A stretch of DNA of 64,000 nucleotides from Arthrobacter ramosus (GTDB lineage Bacteria > Actinomycetota > Actinomycetes > Actinomycetales > Micrococcaceae), in the NCBI RefSeq assembly GCF_039535095.1, contig NZ_BAAAWN010000001.1:2108001-2172000 (forward strand), given 5' to 3'. The notes below the pieces were generated by a model. It was not told the origin of the DNA. It did no database searches and was given only the letters and a program-made list of their open reading frames with translations. Shown in pieces: positions 1-11,846 of the stretch; position 1 is the first letter of the stretch; each line of letters begins with the position of its first letter. A program made the translations under genes and the position numbers.

Positions 1-650
1 TCGTCTGCGGCATCTCCGACGGCGCGCAGGAGGGGGCGAAGCGTTTCGACGTTCTGGAGCAGCCGCAGTCCCGGGGTGTTGGGCGAGCTGACATTGACTA
101 CCAGGTAGTCGGCGGCGGGTGCCAGGCTGCGGGCGCTGACCAGATAGTCCTCAACTGCGTCGTCGAGCTCAACAACCTTGGTCTTGCCGATGTTGACTCC
201 GATCACGGGACGAACGCCTGAATGGGTCCGCTGCAATGCCGCCCGCGCAGCTTTGAGCCGCGGGGCCACGGCCGCTGCGCCGTCGTTGTTGAAGCCCATG
301 CGGTTGATCACGGCTTTGTCCTCGATCAAGCGGAAAAGCCGTGGCTTCTCGTTGCCGGGCTGAGCCTGGCCGGTGATCGTACCCACTTCCACGTGGCCGA
401 AGCCCAGTTCCGCGAGGGCCTCGATTCCGTGGCCCTCTTTGTCGAAGCCGGCCGCAAGGCCGAAGGGTGACGGGAACGTCAGCCCGAAAGCCTCTGTGCG
501 CAGGGAGGGGTGGGGAGCCGTCATTTTGGCCAGAACGCGACCTGCGCCTGAGCGGTGTGCGAAGCGGATCGCCTGGAAGCCGATCTTGTGGGCTCTTTCG
601 GCATCCATCCAGGAGAAGGCCAACTTGAAGAATGTGGGGTAAACGCGCAT
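1..650 (-). CDS. pyrD: Dihydroorotate dehydrogenase, class 2 (quinone), partial
   Basis: This gene oxidises dihydroorotate to orotate, the fourth step of UMP synthesis, and passes electrons to the membrane quinone pool. The ATG is at 650 and about 216 codons are visible; the 3' end lies outside the window. An N-terminal extension precedes the barrel, as in class 2 enzymes. Visible motifs are the FMN-binding [11 protein letters not shown] near residue 64, NRMGFNNDG near 117, GVNIGKTK near 152, and [11 protein letters not shown] near 187, which carries the class 2 catalytic serine. It is separate from the pyr operon at 54-63 kb and is divergent from the FAD dehydrogenase at 719. Confidence 0.93.
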   Translation of the reverse strand, partial: MRVYPTFFKLAFSWMDAERAHKIGFQAIRFAHRSGAGRVLAKMTAPHPSLRTEAFGLTFPSPFGLAAGFDKEGHGIEALAELGFGHVEVGTITGQAQPGNEKPRLFRLIEDKAVINRMGFNNDGAAAVAPRLKAARAALQRTHSGVRPVIGVNIGKTKVVELDDAVEDYLVSARSLAPAADYLVVNVSSPNTPGLRLLQNVETLRPLLRAVGDAAD

Positions 651-718
651 GGTCCTAGTTTTCCGGTTTACCGGTCGCGCACCAAACCAACGCGGTAACC
701 GGGCGGTAGCATGTACGA

Positions 719-2401
719 ATGCCGAGCAATCCGCGTGATGGAGTTCACTCCAAGGCAAACATTGAAGCCGATGTCGTCGTCATTGGGGCGGGACTGTCGG
801 GACTGGTCGCCGCCGCCCAAGCATACGCCGACGGCAAACGGGTTGCTGTCCTGGACCAGGAACCGCCCGCCTCCGTGGGCGGCCAGGCACACTGGTCCTT
901 CGGTGGCTTGTTCCTGGTCAACTCTCCCGAGCAGCGGAGGTTGGGGGTCAAGGATAGCCCCGGGCTCGCCCTGAGCGACTGGCTGGCTTCCGCGGCCTTT
1001 GACCGGCCGGAAGACTCCTGGGCCCGGCGTTGGGCGGAGGCCTACGTGGATTTTGCCGCCGGCGAGAAGCGCCGGTGGCTGAACTCCCTTGGCGTGCGGT
1101 TCTTTCCGCTGGTGCAGTGGGCCGAACGGGGCGGCTATGGTCCCCAAGGTCACGGCAACACGGTCCCGCGGTTCCACGTCACATGGGGCACGGGACCCGG
1201 CGTCGTGCAACCGTTCCTGGCAAAGGTCAACGACGGCGTGGCCCGCGGAAGGATATCCCTCCACTTTCGGCATCGAGCCACGGGGATTACGACGACGTCG
1301 GGCCGCGTCACAGGGGTCGGCGGCGAGATCCTTGAGGCGTCCGGAACCGGACGCGGCGAAGCGTCGCCAAGGACCGTCGTCGGGCACTTTGAGGCGACCG
1401 CGGGAGCGGTCATCGTGACCACCGGCGGAATCGGCGGGAACCACGCTACGGTGCGGAAGCAATGGCCCGACGGTAGCGCGCCGGAACATATGCTGAGCGG
1501 TGTCCCCGCTTCCGTCGACGGCGAGTTCCTCGCTGCCGCCGCAGCCGCCGGCGGAAGGCTTATCAACGGCGACCGCATGTGGCACTACCCCGAAGGCATC
1601 CACAACCATTCCCCCGTATGGCCTTCGCACGGCATCCGGATACTGCCCGGTCCGTCGTCGCTGTGGATTGACGCGACGGGACGGCAGTTGCCCCCGCCGC
1701 TGTTTCCGGGCTTCGACTCGCTGGGCGCCCTCAGGCATATCCTGGCGAGCGGGCACGGACATTCGTGGTTCGTGTGCAACCGCACCATCGCGCTGAAGGA
1801 ATTCGCCCTCTCAGGCTCGGAACAGAACCCGGACCTTACTGGCAAGGACATCAGGCTCCTCGTTTCCAGGCTCAATCCCGGGAGCGATTCGCCATTGCGC
1901 CTCTTCCTGGACCGCGGCGTGGATTTCCTACAGGCGGCAACGGCCGCCGAGCTCGCCGCGAAAATGAACGCGCTGACGGGTTCAGCGCTGATAGATCCCG
2001 CCCAGCTCGATTCGCTCATCCACGATCGGGACCTGCAAGTGGCGAGCGGGCTGGGCAAGGATCCGCAGCTCGCCGCGATCCGGGCGGCCCGGCGTTTCGC
2101 CACCGACAAGTTCATGCGTGTGGCCCCTCCGCATCGGCTCACCGACCCGGAACACGGCCCGCTCCTGGCTGTGCGGCTCTCCGTCCTGACGCGTAAGAGC
2201 CTCGGCGGACTCCAAACAGACCTTCGTTCACGAGTCCTTGGCGATTCCGGAGTTCCCGTCCCGGGCTTGTATGCGGCGGGCGAGGCTGCTGGCTTCGGCG
2301 GAGGAGGAATCCATGGCTACCGGGCATTGGAAGGGACGTTCCTTGGCGGGTGCTTGTTCTCCGGACGTGCAGCCGGGCGCGATGCCGCGGCGAGTGTCTA
2401 A
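719..2401 (+). CDS. FAD-binding dehydrogenase (FAD_binding_2 / ketosteroid dehydrogenase-like)
   Basis: A 560-residue flavoprotein. The N-terminal dinucleotide fold is [10 protein letters not shown] at about residues 20-29. The C-terminal FAD-contact region [15 protein letters not shown] is typical of the fumarate reductase/3-ketosteroid dehydrogenase superfamily. No signal peptide or membrane span is visible, so it is probably cytoplasmic. The substrate cannot be read from sequence; family members desaturate or reduce C-C bonds. It starts 68 bp from the divergent pyrD and is followed after 9 bp by an alpha/beta hydrolase, which suggests co-transcription with the two hydrolases. Confidence 0.85.
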   Translation: MPSNPRDGVHSKANIEADVVVIGAGLSGLVAAAQAYADGKRVAVLDQEPPASVGGQAHWSFGGLFLVNSPEQRRLGVKDSPGLALSDWLASAAFDRPEDSWARRWAEAYVDFAAGEKRRWLNSLGVRFFPLVQWAERGGYGPQGHGNTVPRFHVTWGTGPGVVQPFLAKVNDGVARGRISLHFRHRATGITTTSGRVTGVGGEILEASGTGRGEASPRTVVGHFEATAGAVIVTTGGIGGNHATVRKQWPDGSAPEHMLSGVPASVDGEFLAAAAAAGGRLINGDRMWHYPEGIHNHSPVWPSHGIRILPGPSSLWIDATGRQLPPPLFPGFDSLGALRHILASGHGHSWFVCNRTIALKEFALSGSEQNPDLTGKDIRLLVSRLNPGSDSPLRLFLDRGVDFLQAATAAELAAKMNALTGSALIDPAQLDSLIHDRDLQVASGLGKDPQLAAIRAARRFATDKFMRVAPPHRLTDPEHGPLLAVRLSVLTRKSLGGLQTDLRSRVLGDSGVPVPGLYAAGEAAGFGGGGIHGYRALEGTFLGGCLFSGRAAGRDAAASV

Positions 2402-2410
2402 GCTGTTCCC

Positions 2411-3457
2411 ATGGAGTGGCAGACCGATATCCTCGGTGCGGACTTCGAAAGTTACGCATTCGAGGCGGCTGGACCCGACGGAGTTGTCCGGCGCGCAACG
2501 CTGGTCCGCCATGTCCCGCGCCAGGGCGCCGGCAGTCCCGGTGATTCTCCCCTGCCGGCCAACCGCTCGGTCCTGTTCCTGCATGGATGGAGCGATTACT
2601 TCTTCAACGTCGCCCTGGCAGAGTTCTGGACGGAACAAGGCTTCCATTTCTACGCGTTGGACATGCACAACCATGGCCGCAGCCTGCAGGCAGGCACGCC
2701 AGGCGGTTACGTTGAGCACCTGAACGACTACGACGCCGAAATCGGCAAAGCCATTGACATGATCCGCTCCGGTGACCAGCTTGGCCGGGAGCCCGGCTCG
2801 TTGACCCTCATGGGGCATTCAACCGGAGGCCTCGTAGCCGCTTTGTGGGTCAGCAGCCATCCGGGCTCCGTCCAATACCTGGTACTCAATAGTCCATGGC
2901 TTGAAATGCATGGAAGCTCCGTGGTCCGCCGCGCAGCCCAGACCATGGTGAAGCCGCTCGCACGGTTCTGGCCCAAGACCATCCTGCGCTTGCCCGAACG
3001 GGGGTTCTATTACCGCAGCATCAGCAGCTCGGCCGAGGGAGAATGGCTCCTCGACGACAAATACCGCCCGCCTTTGGCTTTCCCCATGCGGGCCGGTTGG
3101 CTCAGTGCAGTCCTCAGCGGCCACACGAGGGTGGCCCGAGGGCTGAGAATAGATATCCCGATCCTGGTCTTGATTTCCGGGGCGAGCGCCAACGGCATGG
3201 TCTGGCAGGAGTCCATGCGGCATTCGGACGCCGTCCTGGACGTCAACACCATGGCCGTCCGTGCCATGACCCTTGGCCGGACCGTCACCCTGGAACGGGT
3301 GGATGGCGGCCTCCACGATGTGTTCCTGTCGGCCGGTCCGGTGCGGGCCGATGCCTACGACAGGCTTGCGCGTTGGATTCACGGGTACATCACCAACGGG
3401 CCACGGACGGATCCCGCGGCGCGCCGCGAGCTTGGACAAGCGGGGGAAACGCCATGA
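2411..3457 (+). CDS. Alpha/beta hydrolase (first of a tandem paralogous pair)
   Basis: A 348-residue serine hydrolase. The oxyanion region FLHGWSDYFF is near residues 56-65, the nucleophile elbow GHSTGG is near 135-140 (Ser137), and the catalytic His is probably in GGLHDVFLS near the C terminus. The substrate is unknown; lysophospholipase- or monoacylglycerol lipase-like proteins share this layout. Its TGA overlaps the ATG of the next gene (ATGA at 3454-3457), so translation is probably coupled. It aligns along its whole length with the downstream hydrolase, which points to a local duplication. Confidence 0.85.
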   Translation: MEWQTDILGADFESYAFEAAGPDGVVRRATLVRHVPRQGAGSPGDSPLPANRSVLFLHGWSDYFFNVALAEFWTEQGFHFYALDMHNHGRSLQAGTPGGYVEHLNDYDAEIGKAIDMIRSGDQLGREPGSLTLMGHSTGGLVAALWVSSHPGSVQYLVLNSPWLEMHGSSVVRRAAQTMVKPLARFWPKTILRLPERGFYYRSISSSAEGEWLLDDKYRPPLAFPMRAGWLSAVLSGHTRVARGLRIDIPILVLISGASANGMVWQESMRHSDAVLDVNTMAVRAMTLGRTVTLERVDGGLHDVFLSAGPVRADAYDRLARWIHGYITNGPRTDPAARRELGQAGETP

Positions 3458-4527
3458 CTACGGAACTGGGGTTGCCGGTCTGGCAACAGGACTTTCTGGG
3501 CGGTGGTTTCGAGGCCTTGGAGCTCGAACTTCCAGCGGACGAGGAGGGGCCGGTCTGCGCCACCCTCGTCCGACATGTCCGCCCGGCGGCCGCACCATCG
3601 GTGCCGCACGGACTCCTGGATGCGTTGACGGCATTCACTCGACGCCGGCGCCGGAGCGACGTCCCCGTCACCAAGGGGCCGCCGAGGGTGGTGCTGTATC
3701 TCCACGGCTGGGCCGACTACTTCATGCAGACGGAACTGGCCGAGTTCCTGGGCGCCTCCGGGTTCCATTTCTATGCGCTTGACCTGCGCAAATTCGGGCG
3801 GAGCCTGCGGTCGGGCCAGACTCCCGGTTACACCACCGACCTATCGGTCTATGACGAAGACCTCGACGCCGCCCTGCAGGCCATCCAGCGGGATATCGCC
3901 GAGCTGACGGGTAGCGCGGAGGCACCTACCATCCACCTCCTGGCCCATTCGCTGGGCGGCCTGGTCGCGGCGCTGTGGGCTGACCGGAATCCGGGCCGCA
4001 TTGCCACCCTGACGTTGAATTCGCCGTGGCTGGAACTCCAGGGCAGCAGCCTGATCCGCAGCATCGCGATGCACGTGGTGGAGCCGTTTGCGCGCACCGA
4101 CCCCAAGCGTCCTTTCCGTTTCCCGGAGATGCCGGCTTACTGGGAAAGCGTGAGCAACCTGGCCCACGGCGAGTGGACCCTTGATCCGGAATGGAGGCCG
4201 CGGGCTTCCTTCCCGATCCGCGCAGGGTGGACAAAGGCAGTCCTGGCGGGCCACGCCGCCGTCGAACGCAGACTCAATATCGACGCGCCGGTGCTCGTGC
4301 TGCTTTCCGGCCGGACCCGGATCCAGGCTGAGTGGACCGCGGAGCTCATGCGCGTCGACGCCGTGATCGACGTCGAACAGACTGCCCGCCGGGCGCTGGG
4401 CCTCGGGCGCCGGACAGCGGTATTCCGCTATCCGGGTGCACTCCACGATGTATTCCTGTCACGGCGCACCGTCCGTCAGCAGGCCTACAGGGACGTAGCC
4501 ATCTGGTTGGCTTCCTATCCGGACTGA
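3454..4527 (+). CDS. Alpha/beta hydrolase (second of a tandem paralogous pair)
   Basis: A 357-residue paralogue of the preceding hydrolase. Shared blocks include the HGWADYF oxyanion region, LTLNSPWLELQGSSL, and a C-terminal LHDVFLS carrying the likely catalytic His. The nucleophile elbow is AHSLGG, with Ala in place of the usual first Gly. The ATG at 3454 overlaps the previous stop codon, and the N terminus (WQQDFLGGGFEA) aligns with that of its partner, which supports this start. The substrate cannot be assigned. Confidence 0.85.
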   Translation: MTTELGLPVWQQDFLGGGFEALELELPADEEGPVCATLVRHVRPAAAPSVPHGLLDALTAFTRRRRRSDVPVTKGPPRVVLYLHGWADYFMQTELAEFLGASGFHFYALDLRKFGRSLRSGQTPGYTTDLSVYDEDLDAALQAIQRDIAELTGSAEAPTIHLLAHSLGGLVAALWADRNPGRIATLTLNSPWLELQGSSLIRSIAMHVVEPFARTDPKRPFRFPEMPAYWESVSNLAHGEWTLDPEWRPRASFPIRAGWTKAVLAGHAAVERRLNIDAPVLVLLSGRTRIQAEWTAELMRVDAVIDVEQTARRALGLGRRTAVFRYPGALHDVFLSRRTVRQQAYRDVAIWLASYPD

Positions 4528-4566
4528 GCGGTTTCGCAGCACGCTTGTGCTAATTCGGCGCCGCGG

Positions 4567-5385
4567 TCAGCGGGGTGCCGCAGCGTCCACCGCGCCTCCG
4601 TAGCGGCGGTCCCGTTTGGCATAGATCTCGACGGCGTCCCACAAAGTCCTGCGGTCGACGTCGGGCCATAGCGTGTCCATGAAGACGAATTCCGCGTAGG
4701 CGGATTGCCACAAGAGGAAGTTCGAGAGGCGCTGCTCACCGGAGCTTCGCAGGAACAGGTCCACATCCGGAAGGTCCGGTTCATCGAGGTACTTCTGGAT
4801 GGTCTTCTCGGTGACCGAGCCGGGCTTCAGTCGGCCATCAGCGACATCCTGGGCAATCGCGGCCACGGCATCGGCGATTTCGGCTCGGCCGCCGTAGTTA
4901 ACACACATGGTCAAAGTGCACGTGTCGTTGCCGCGCGTGAACTCCTCGGCTTCCTCGAGCTCCTTGATGACGGAACCCCAAAGCCTGGGCCGCCGCCCTG
5001 CCCAGCGGATCCGCACGCCCCATTCATCAAGCTGGTTGCGCTGCCGACGTAGCACGTCCTTGTTAAATCCCATGAGAAAGCGCACTTCTTCAGGAGAACG
5101 GCGCCAGTTCTCGGTGGAGAATGCGTAGACACTGACGTACTTGATGCCCAGTTCGATCGCACCCGCCATCACATCCAACAGGGCCGGCTCACCGGCCTTG
5201 TGACCCTCGATGCGCGGGAGACCGCGCTGGTTCGCCCAGCGGCCGTTGCCGTCCATGACGATGGCCACGTGCCGCGGTACCAGTTCGGCAGGGATGGCTG
5301 GCGGCCTGGCGCCAGAGGGATGGTGGTAGGGGGCCCTCACCGGGGTGGTCCGCGCCGTTGCCGTCTTCTTTTTTCCCAGTGCCAC
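4567..5385 (-). CDS. uppS: Isoprenyl transferase (undecaprenyl/polyprenyl diphosphate synthase)
   Basis: A 272-residue cis-prenyltransferase that extends an allylic diphosphate with isopentenyl units to make the lipid carrier for peptidoglycan and wall glycans. Conserved blocks are [14 protein letters not shown] at 42-55 (Asp45 binds Mg-diphosphate), [12 protein letters not shown], and the C-terminal [15 protein letters not shown]. The extra basic N-terminal 30 residues are low in complexity. It starts 2 bp after the recO stop, so the two genes are almost certainly co-transcribed. Confidence 0.95.
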   Translation of the reverse strand: MALGKKKTATARTTPVRAPYHHPSGARPPAIPAELVPRHVAIVMDGNGRWANQRGLPRIEGHKAGEPALLDVMAGAIELGIKYVSVYAFSTENWRRSPEEVRFLMGFNKDVLRRQRNQLDEWGVRIRWAGRRPRLWGSVIKELEEAEEFTRGNDTCTLTMCVNYGGRAEIADAVAAIAQDVADGRLKPGSVTEKTIQKYLDEPDLPDVDLFLRSSGEQRLSNFLLWQSAYAEFVFMDTLWPDVDRRTLWDAVEIYAKRDRRYGGAVDAAAPR

Positions 5386-5387
5386 TT

Positions 5388-6143
5388 TCAGCTTCGCTCC
5401 ACATGTTTGAGGGACTTCAATGCTCGTTCAAGATGCCATTGCAGGTAACTCGCCACCAATCCGGCGGCCTCCCGGCGATGCAAGGTTTCAGACACATCCG
5501 CAGTAGCCCAGTCCCCCGTCAGCAGCGCCCCCAGCAAAACGACGGTCTCGGGTGCCGGCGCCGGCGAACCAGGAGGGCGGCAGTCGTTGCAGATCATTCC
5601 GCCCAAGGGAGCGGAGAAAGCGGTGTGCGGACCGCGCGCCCCGCAGCGGGCGCAATCCGTGAAACTGGGCGCCCAACCGCCGGTTGCCAAAGCCCGGAGC
5701 AGGTAGGAGTCAAGAATGAGTTCCGGCGGGTGGTCGGAACGGCTCAACGCGGCAAGAGCCCCGACAAGCAGGTTGTATTGGGCGGTTCCCGAATCGGCGT
5801 CGGCGTCCGTCAGCTTTTCTGCGGTCTCCGTCATGGCAGCAGCGGCGGTGTACCGGGAGTAATCGGCAGCGATCGAGCTCCCATAAGCTCCCTTGGCGAC
5901 AGCCTGGGTGACGATGTCCAGGGTGCGGCCCGAAACGAGTTGCAGGTCAGCCACCATGAACGGCTCCAGCCGGGCCCCGAACCGGCTACTGGTTCGGCGT
6001 ACGCCCTTGGCAACCGCCCTTACCTGTCCGTGGTGCTTTGTCAGCAAAGTGATGATGCGGTCCGCCTCGCCCAGCTCGTGGGTGCGCAGCACTACGGCAT
6101 CGTCCCGATAGGACCGCGCTGCAAACGACGAAGGATTGGCCAC
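5388..6143 (-). CDS. recO: DNA repair protein RecO
   Basis: RecO helps RecR load RecA on SSB-coated DNA in the RecFOR gap-repair pathway. The N-terminal OB fold begins [21 protein letters not shown] four-cysteine zinc site lies in the C-terminal half (CARCGARG and CNDC). A longer open frame extends upstream, but the GTG at 6143 places the start at the family's usual N terminus and gives 251 residues. It lies between leuA and uppS on the same strand. Confidence 0.92.
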   Translation of the reverse strand: MANPSSFAARSYRDDAVVLRTHELGEADRIITLLTKHHGQVRAVAKGVRRTSSRFGARLEPFMVADLQLVSGRTLDIVTQAVAKGAYGSSIAADYSRYTAAAAMTETAEKLTDADADSGTAQYNLLVGALAALSRSDHPPELILDSYLLRALATGGWAPSFTDCARCGARGPHTAFSAPLGGMICNDCRPPGSPAPAPETVVLLGALLTGDWATADVSETLHRREAAGLVASYLQWHLERALKSLKHVERS

Positions 6144-6226
6144 AGTTAATCTTCGCACCACACCGGGCCTTATCGGGTCCGGCGGAGCCGTGCGGCGCCA
6201 TGTTGACGGCGCCGCACGGCAAATGG

Positions 6227-7969
<1,743 letters not shown>

Positions 7970-8038
7970 TTAGGGGCCTTATCTCTTTAATCTTTGATGG
8001 AAGATTGGCCGGGCATAGCTAACTCCGCAGCGAGGGTT

Positions 8039-8066
8039 GGCCTAGCGAATAATCGCCTACGAGGCC
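8039..8066 (-). promoter_or_regulatory. Leader hairpin between the leuA leader ORF and leuA
   Basis: A stem of GGCCT with AGGCC encloses GGCGA paired with TCGCT. It overlaps the leader ORF stop codon. There is no T-run, so it is more likely a pause or alternative structure than a complete intrinsic terminator. Confidence 0.4.
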
Positions 8067-8104
8067 CCGCCGCGGCAGCTAAGGAGAAGCATTCCTGCAC
8101 GCAC
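8057..8104 (-). CDS. leuA leader peptide (leucine-codon attenuator)
   Basis: A tiny ORF, VRAGMLLLSCRGGAS, from GTG at 8104 to TAG at 8057; an in-frame ATG at 8107 is also possible. It holds three consecutive Leu codons (CTT CTC CTT). A TACTGT -10 box at 8116-8111 ends 6 nt before the GTG, which suggests a leaderless transcript. A hairpin at 8039-8066 overlaps the stop codon, as expected for ribosome-controlled attenuation. The sequence shows the ORF and its Leu codons; regulation is inferred. The motif RA..LLLS recurs upstream of leuS. Confidence 0.6.
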   Translation of the reverse strand: MRAGMLLLSCRGGAS

Positions 8105-8110
8105 CATTTC

Positions 8111-8138
8111 ACAGTAACACGGGTGCGTATGATGACAA
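8111..8138 (-). promoter_or_regulatory. Putative leuA promoter
   Basis: On the minus strand TTGTCA (8138-8133) is followed after 16 bp by TACTGT (8116-8111). These match -35 TTGACA and -10 TAnnnT patterns. The predicted start is at or near the GTG of the leader peptide at 8104. Confidence 0.5.
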
Positions 8139-8219
8139 TGCAATACCAGAAGCAACGTCCACTATGCAGACGCGGGAACGGCGGTGAGCCGGTTCCGCTC
8201 GTCGTCCGAAGGAGTTCTT

Positions 8220-10172
8220 GTGCCACAGTCGGGGATCACACTGTCCAACATCGATGAAAGCGTCAGGCCGCAGGACGACCTTTACCAGCACGTCAACGGG
8301 GCGTGGCTGAAGTCGACGGTCATCCCCGAAGACCGCCCGCTTGAGGGAACGTTCACCGCGTTGCGGGATGGCGCTGAACTGGCAGTCAAAGCGATCATCG
8401 AGGAAGCTGCCGCAAAGGGCGAAGACGCCAGCGGCATCGAACGCAAAGTAGGCGGGCTCTACAACAGCTTCATGGACGAGGAAGCCACCGAGGCCAAAGG
8501 GATGGAGCCTATCCGTGCCCGGCTCGCGGTGGTCTTTGCCACGGCTTCGCCGTCCGAAGTGGTTGCCCTGACCGGGCGGCTGTTCCGTTCGGATGTTTCC
8601 GGCCTGTTTTCCATCTATCCCGCCCCCGACGCCGGGAACCCGGAGCGGGTCCTGTTGTACATCGGCCAGGGCGGCCTGGGCCTTCCCGACGAGTCGTACT
8701 ATCGGGACGAGAAGTTCGAAGGCATTGTCAGCGCCTATGCGAAATACGTCGCCAAACTCTTCGGCCTGGCAGGCATTCCCGACGCAGAGGATGCCGCCGC
8801 GCGCGTTGTCGCCCTTGAAAAAGCCCTTGCCTCGCACCACTGGGACAACGTCACCCTTCGCGATCCGCAGAAGACCTACAACCTCAAGACCGCAGAGGAG
8901 GGCCGTGAACTGTTCCCGTACCTTGACGCGTGGTTCGATTCGGCCCGGATTGAAGGAGACAAATTCACCGAGCTGGTGGTAAGTACTCCTGATTTCTTCA
9001 CCGGTGCGTCCGCCCTCGTCGAGTCCGAGTCCCTTGCCACGTGGCAGGAGTGGCTCGCCCTGCGTGTGCTCAATGCCGCCGCCCCCTATCTTTCGTCGGC
9101 GTTCGTGGACGCAAACTTCGATTTCTACGGCACCACACTGAGTGGCACACCGCAGAACAAGGACCGCTGGAAGCGCGGAGTCGCCGTCGTCGAAGCCGCC
9201 CTTGGCGAGGCGGTAGGCCAGATCTACGTGGAGCGCCACTTCCCCGAAGGTTACAAGGCCAGGATGCAGACGCTGGTCGCCAAACTGATCGAGGCTTACC
9301 GCCAGAGCATCACGGCGCTCGACTGGATGGGCGAGGACACCAAGGCTGAAGCCTTGAAAAAGCTTGAGGCCTTCCGGCCCAAGATTGGTTTCCCGGACAA
9401 GTGGATTGACTATTCCGCCGTCGACATTGATCCGAGTGATCTTCTGGGGAACGTCGAGCGGGCACACAACGCCGACGTCGACCGTCACCTCGATGAGGTC
9501 GGCAAGCCGGTCGATCTCGACAAGTGGCTCATGACCCCGCAGACCGTCAACGCGTACTACCACCCGATGCTCAACGAGATTGTCTTCCCCGCTGCGATTC
9601 TGCAACCGCCTTTCTTCACGGCGGAGGCTGACGACGCGGTCAACTACGGAGGCATCGGCGCCATCATCGGCCATGAAATCGGCCATGGCTTCGACGACCA
9701 AGGCTCCCAGTTCGACGGAAGCGGAGCGCTGCGGAATTGGTGGAGCGAGGAAGACCGCAAGGCCTTCGAAGGACTGGCGGCCAAGCTCGTGGCCCAGTTC
9801 GACGCCCTTGCCCCCTATGCCGCTCCGGAGCACAAGGTCAACGGGAAGCTCACGCTCGGCGAAAACATCGGCGATCTGGGCGGCCTGACCATCGCCTACA
9901 AGGCTTACCTCCTGAGCCTTGAGGGTGCGGAACCGCCCGTTCTCGAAGGCCTGACCGGCCAGCAGCGCTTCTTCATGTCCTGGGCTGCCGGCTGGCGCCA
10001 GGTCATCCGTCCTGAGGAAGCCATCCGGCGCGTCGCTACGGACCCGCACTCCCCCAACGAGTTCCGGACCAATGCCATCGCCAAGAACCTGGACTCGTTC
10101 CATGAGGCCTTCGCGGTGGAAGCCGGGGATGGCATGTGGCTGTCGCCTGAGGACCGCGTCAGTATCTGGTAG
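8220..10172 (+). CDS. M13 family metallopeptidase (neprilysin/PepO-like)
   Basis: A 650-residue zinc endopeptidase. The zinc site is HEIGH at about 485-489 within IIGHEIGHGFDDQG. The third ligand is the Glu of GENIGDLGG near 548. N-terminal PQDDLYQHVNGAWL is a family signature. No signal peptide is seen, so it is probably cytoplasmic and acts on peptides. An open frame begins at GTG 8184, but GTG 8220 follows a clear AAGGAG at about 7 bp and fits the family N terminus. It is divergent from leuA and convergent with the LCP gene. Confidence 0.93.
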   Translation: MPQSGITLSNIDESVRPQDDLYQHVNGAWLKSTVIPEDRPLEGTFTALRDGAELAVKAIIEEAAAKGEDASGIERKVGGLYNSFMDEEATEAKGMEPIRARLAVVFATASPSEVVALTGRLFRSDVSGLFSIYPAPDAGNPERVLLYIGQGGLGLPDESYYRDEKFEGIVSAYAKYVAKLFGLAGIPDAEDAAARVVALEKALASHHWDNVTLRDPQKTYNLKTAEEGRELFPYLDAWFDSARIEGDKFTELVVSTPDFFTGASALVESESLATWQEWLALRVLNAAAPYLSSAFVDANFDFYGTTLSGTPQNKDRWKRGVAVVEAALGEAVGQIYVERHFPEGYKARMQTLVAKLIEAYRQSITALDWMGEDTKAEALKKLEAFRPKIGFPDKWIDYSAVDIDPSDLLGNVERAHNADVDRHLDEVGKPVDLDKWLMTPQTVNAYYHPMLNEIVFPAAILQPPFFTAEADDAVNYGGIGAIIGHEIGHGFDDQGSQFDGSGALRNWWSEEDRKAFEGLAAKLVAQFDALAPYAAPEHKVNGKLTLGENIGDLGGLTIAYKAYLLSLEGAEPPVLEGLTGQQRFFMSWAAGWRQVIRPEEAIRRVATDPHSPNEFRTNAIAKNLDSFHEAFAVEAGDGMWLSPEDRVSIW

Positions 10173-10194
10173 GCAGCGGGTGTTTCCTGTGTTG

Positions 10195-11772
10195 CTACCT
10201 CGCGATGAGTGCCGGGTTGACAGCCTGGCATTTCACGTCGCCTGCGGTCTGCTTGACGACGTCGGACGGAACGGAGGCAACTCCGTACTTGGTCCCGGAA
10301 TTGAAGTCGCTGCCGATATAGACCTGGACTCCGACCACACCCTTGGATAGTTCGACTTGCGAGGCCGGGATCCCCAGAAGATTCGCGACATCCGGCGCGA
10401 CGTCGGCATAGCCGGCCCCATAATAGACAACGGTCTTGGGCACGGCGGCAGCAAGGAAGTGTGCGGCTTTCGTGAATCCGCCGCCAACCAGGTCGGCGGC
10501 GATCTCCTGGCCGCGGGAGGCGATGCCTGTTCCGTCGGCAACGGTCACTGGCTGAAGGGCCTTGTCATAGGCGGGAACAGCTGGAGCGCTCGGCGCCGGC
10601 GCCGTGCTGCTGGACGGGGTGCCCGACGCCGCGGGCGAGGGACTGGCCGATGGAGTGGCGGTAGCCCCCGGGGTGGTCAGGTCAAGGTTCGCGCGCATGG
10701 CGGCGAACAGCTGGGAGGCCTGCGGTTGAACCAATTCGAGCCTGTTCGGATCGACGGCGGCGGGCTGGGTGGGAACCGAGACAAACGCGACCTTGGACAA
10801 GTCAACGTCCTTGAGGCGGCTCCCGATGGTCAGGAGCGACTGGACGGACGCCAGGCCTTCATCCACGGTCAGGTTCTTTGTCACGGCATCCGCGATGGAC
10901 AGCAGGCTCTGCGGATTGCCCAGCGTGCCGTCGGACTTGATCTTCCGGGTCAGCGAAGAGAGGAAGCCCTGCTGCGCCTGGATGCGGCCCAGGTCACTTC
11001 CGTCGCCAAAACCGTGGCGGGTCCGGAGGAAGGCCAGGGCCTGTTCCCCCTGGACACTCGATGTTCCCTTGGGAAGCCGGAGCCCGGAATCGGGGTCGTA
11101 GACGGCGTCGCTCACGCACACGTTGACTCCGCCGACGGCGTTGGACAGCTCCTTGACGGCGTTGAAGTCGGCCATCATGAAGTGATCGATTTGCAGTCCC
11201 GTGAGCTTGTTCACTGTGTCCACGGCGCAACCGATCCCGGCTTCTGCCATGGCCGAGTTGATCATGACGTTGGAATGGGCTTCATAGACGGTATTGGTTT
11301 TGGGATCGGTGCACTTCGGAACATTCACGAGGAGGTCGCGCGGAAAGCTCGTGAGGCTCACCCTCTTGTTGTCCGCCGAAATGTCCAGCAGCATCATGAC
11401 ATCCGACTGGCCATAACCAGTGGAGTCCTGCGTTGAACCGTATTGCGAGTTCTTCCCGTCCCTCGTGTCGGACCCGAGGATGAGGATCTGCAAGCGGTCC
11501 GTGGCGTCGTTTGCGGCGGCCCCGGTCCTGGGAGCGCCTGCCGACAATGGTGCTTTGCTGATGTTCGACTGCAAGCGGATGACCCAGTAGGCGGCGAAAG
11601 CGATACCGGCGACCAACAGCACTGACACAGTCACGGCAGTGACCTTGAGCCAGAGCGGCAGACCCTTCGGAGCATTCATGTGGCGGGGAGTGCCGGGAGC
11701 TTCCCCGTGGCGTGCAGCGCCGGGCGCACCAACGGTGCCGGGCTCCTGAACGCGTGCAGCGCGACGTCGCAC
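10195..11772 (-). CDS. LytR-CpsA-Psr (LCP) family cell wall glycopolymer ligase
   Basis: A 525-residue membrane-anchored protein. A cytoplasmic N terminus leads into one membrane span near residues 40-68. The extracellular LCP catalytic domain includes ILILGSDTRDG, SDVMMLLDI and SFPRDLLVNVP, whose Asp and Arg residues bind the polyprenyl pyrophosphate in this family. A Pro/Ser/Ala-rich linker then leads to a C-terminal LytR_C domain. LCP enzymes transfer wall polymers from undecaprenyl carrier to peptidoglycan. The start is GTG 11772 behind a GAGGAAAGG stretch; an internal ATG at residue 32 is an alternative. It is convergent with the M13 peptidase. Confidence 0.9.
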   Translation of the reverse strand: MRRRAARVQEPGTVGAPGAARHGEAPGTPRHMNAPKGLPLWLKVTAVTVSVLLVAGIAFAAYWVIRLQSNISKAPLSAGAPRTGAAANDATDRLQILILGSDTRDGKNSQYGSTQDSTGYGQSDVMMLLDISADNKRVSLTSFPRDLLVNVPKCTDPKTNTVYEAHSNVMINSAMAEAGIGCAVDTVNKLTGLQIDHFMMADFNAVKELSNAVGGVNVCVSDAVYDPDSGLRLPKGTSSVQGEQALAFLRTRHGFGDGSDLGRIQAQQGFLSSLTRKIKSDGTLGNPQSLLSIADAVTKNLTVDEGLASVQSLLTIGSRLKDVDLSKVAFVSVPTQPAAVDPNRLELVQPQASQLFAAMRANLDLTTPGATATPSASPSPAASGTPSSSTAPAPSAPAVPAYDKALQPVTVADGTGIASRGQEIAADLVGGGFTKAAHFLAAAVPKTVVYYGAGYADVAPDVANLLGIPASQVELSKGVVGVQVYIGSDFNSGTKYGVASVPSDVVKQTAGDVKCQAVNPALIAR

Positions 11773-11846
11773 GACTCGCTCAACCTTTCCTCGGAAAATG
11801 GGATTCGGACCATTTTACGGGCCCAAACTGGGAAATTCCCCAGCGC

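Noticed and set aside
10168..10200. Terminator between the M13 peptidase and LCP genes
   Set aside because: Only a weak, interrupted GGTAGCA-type pairing is present; not strong enough to call.
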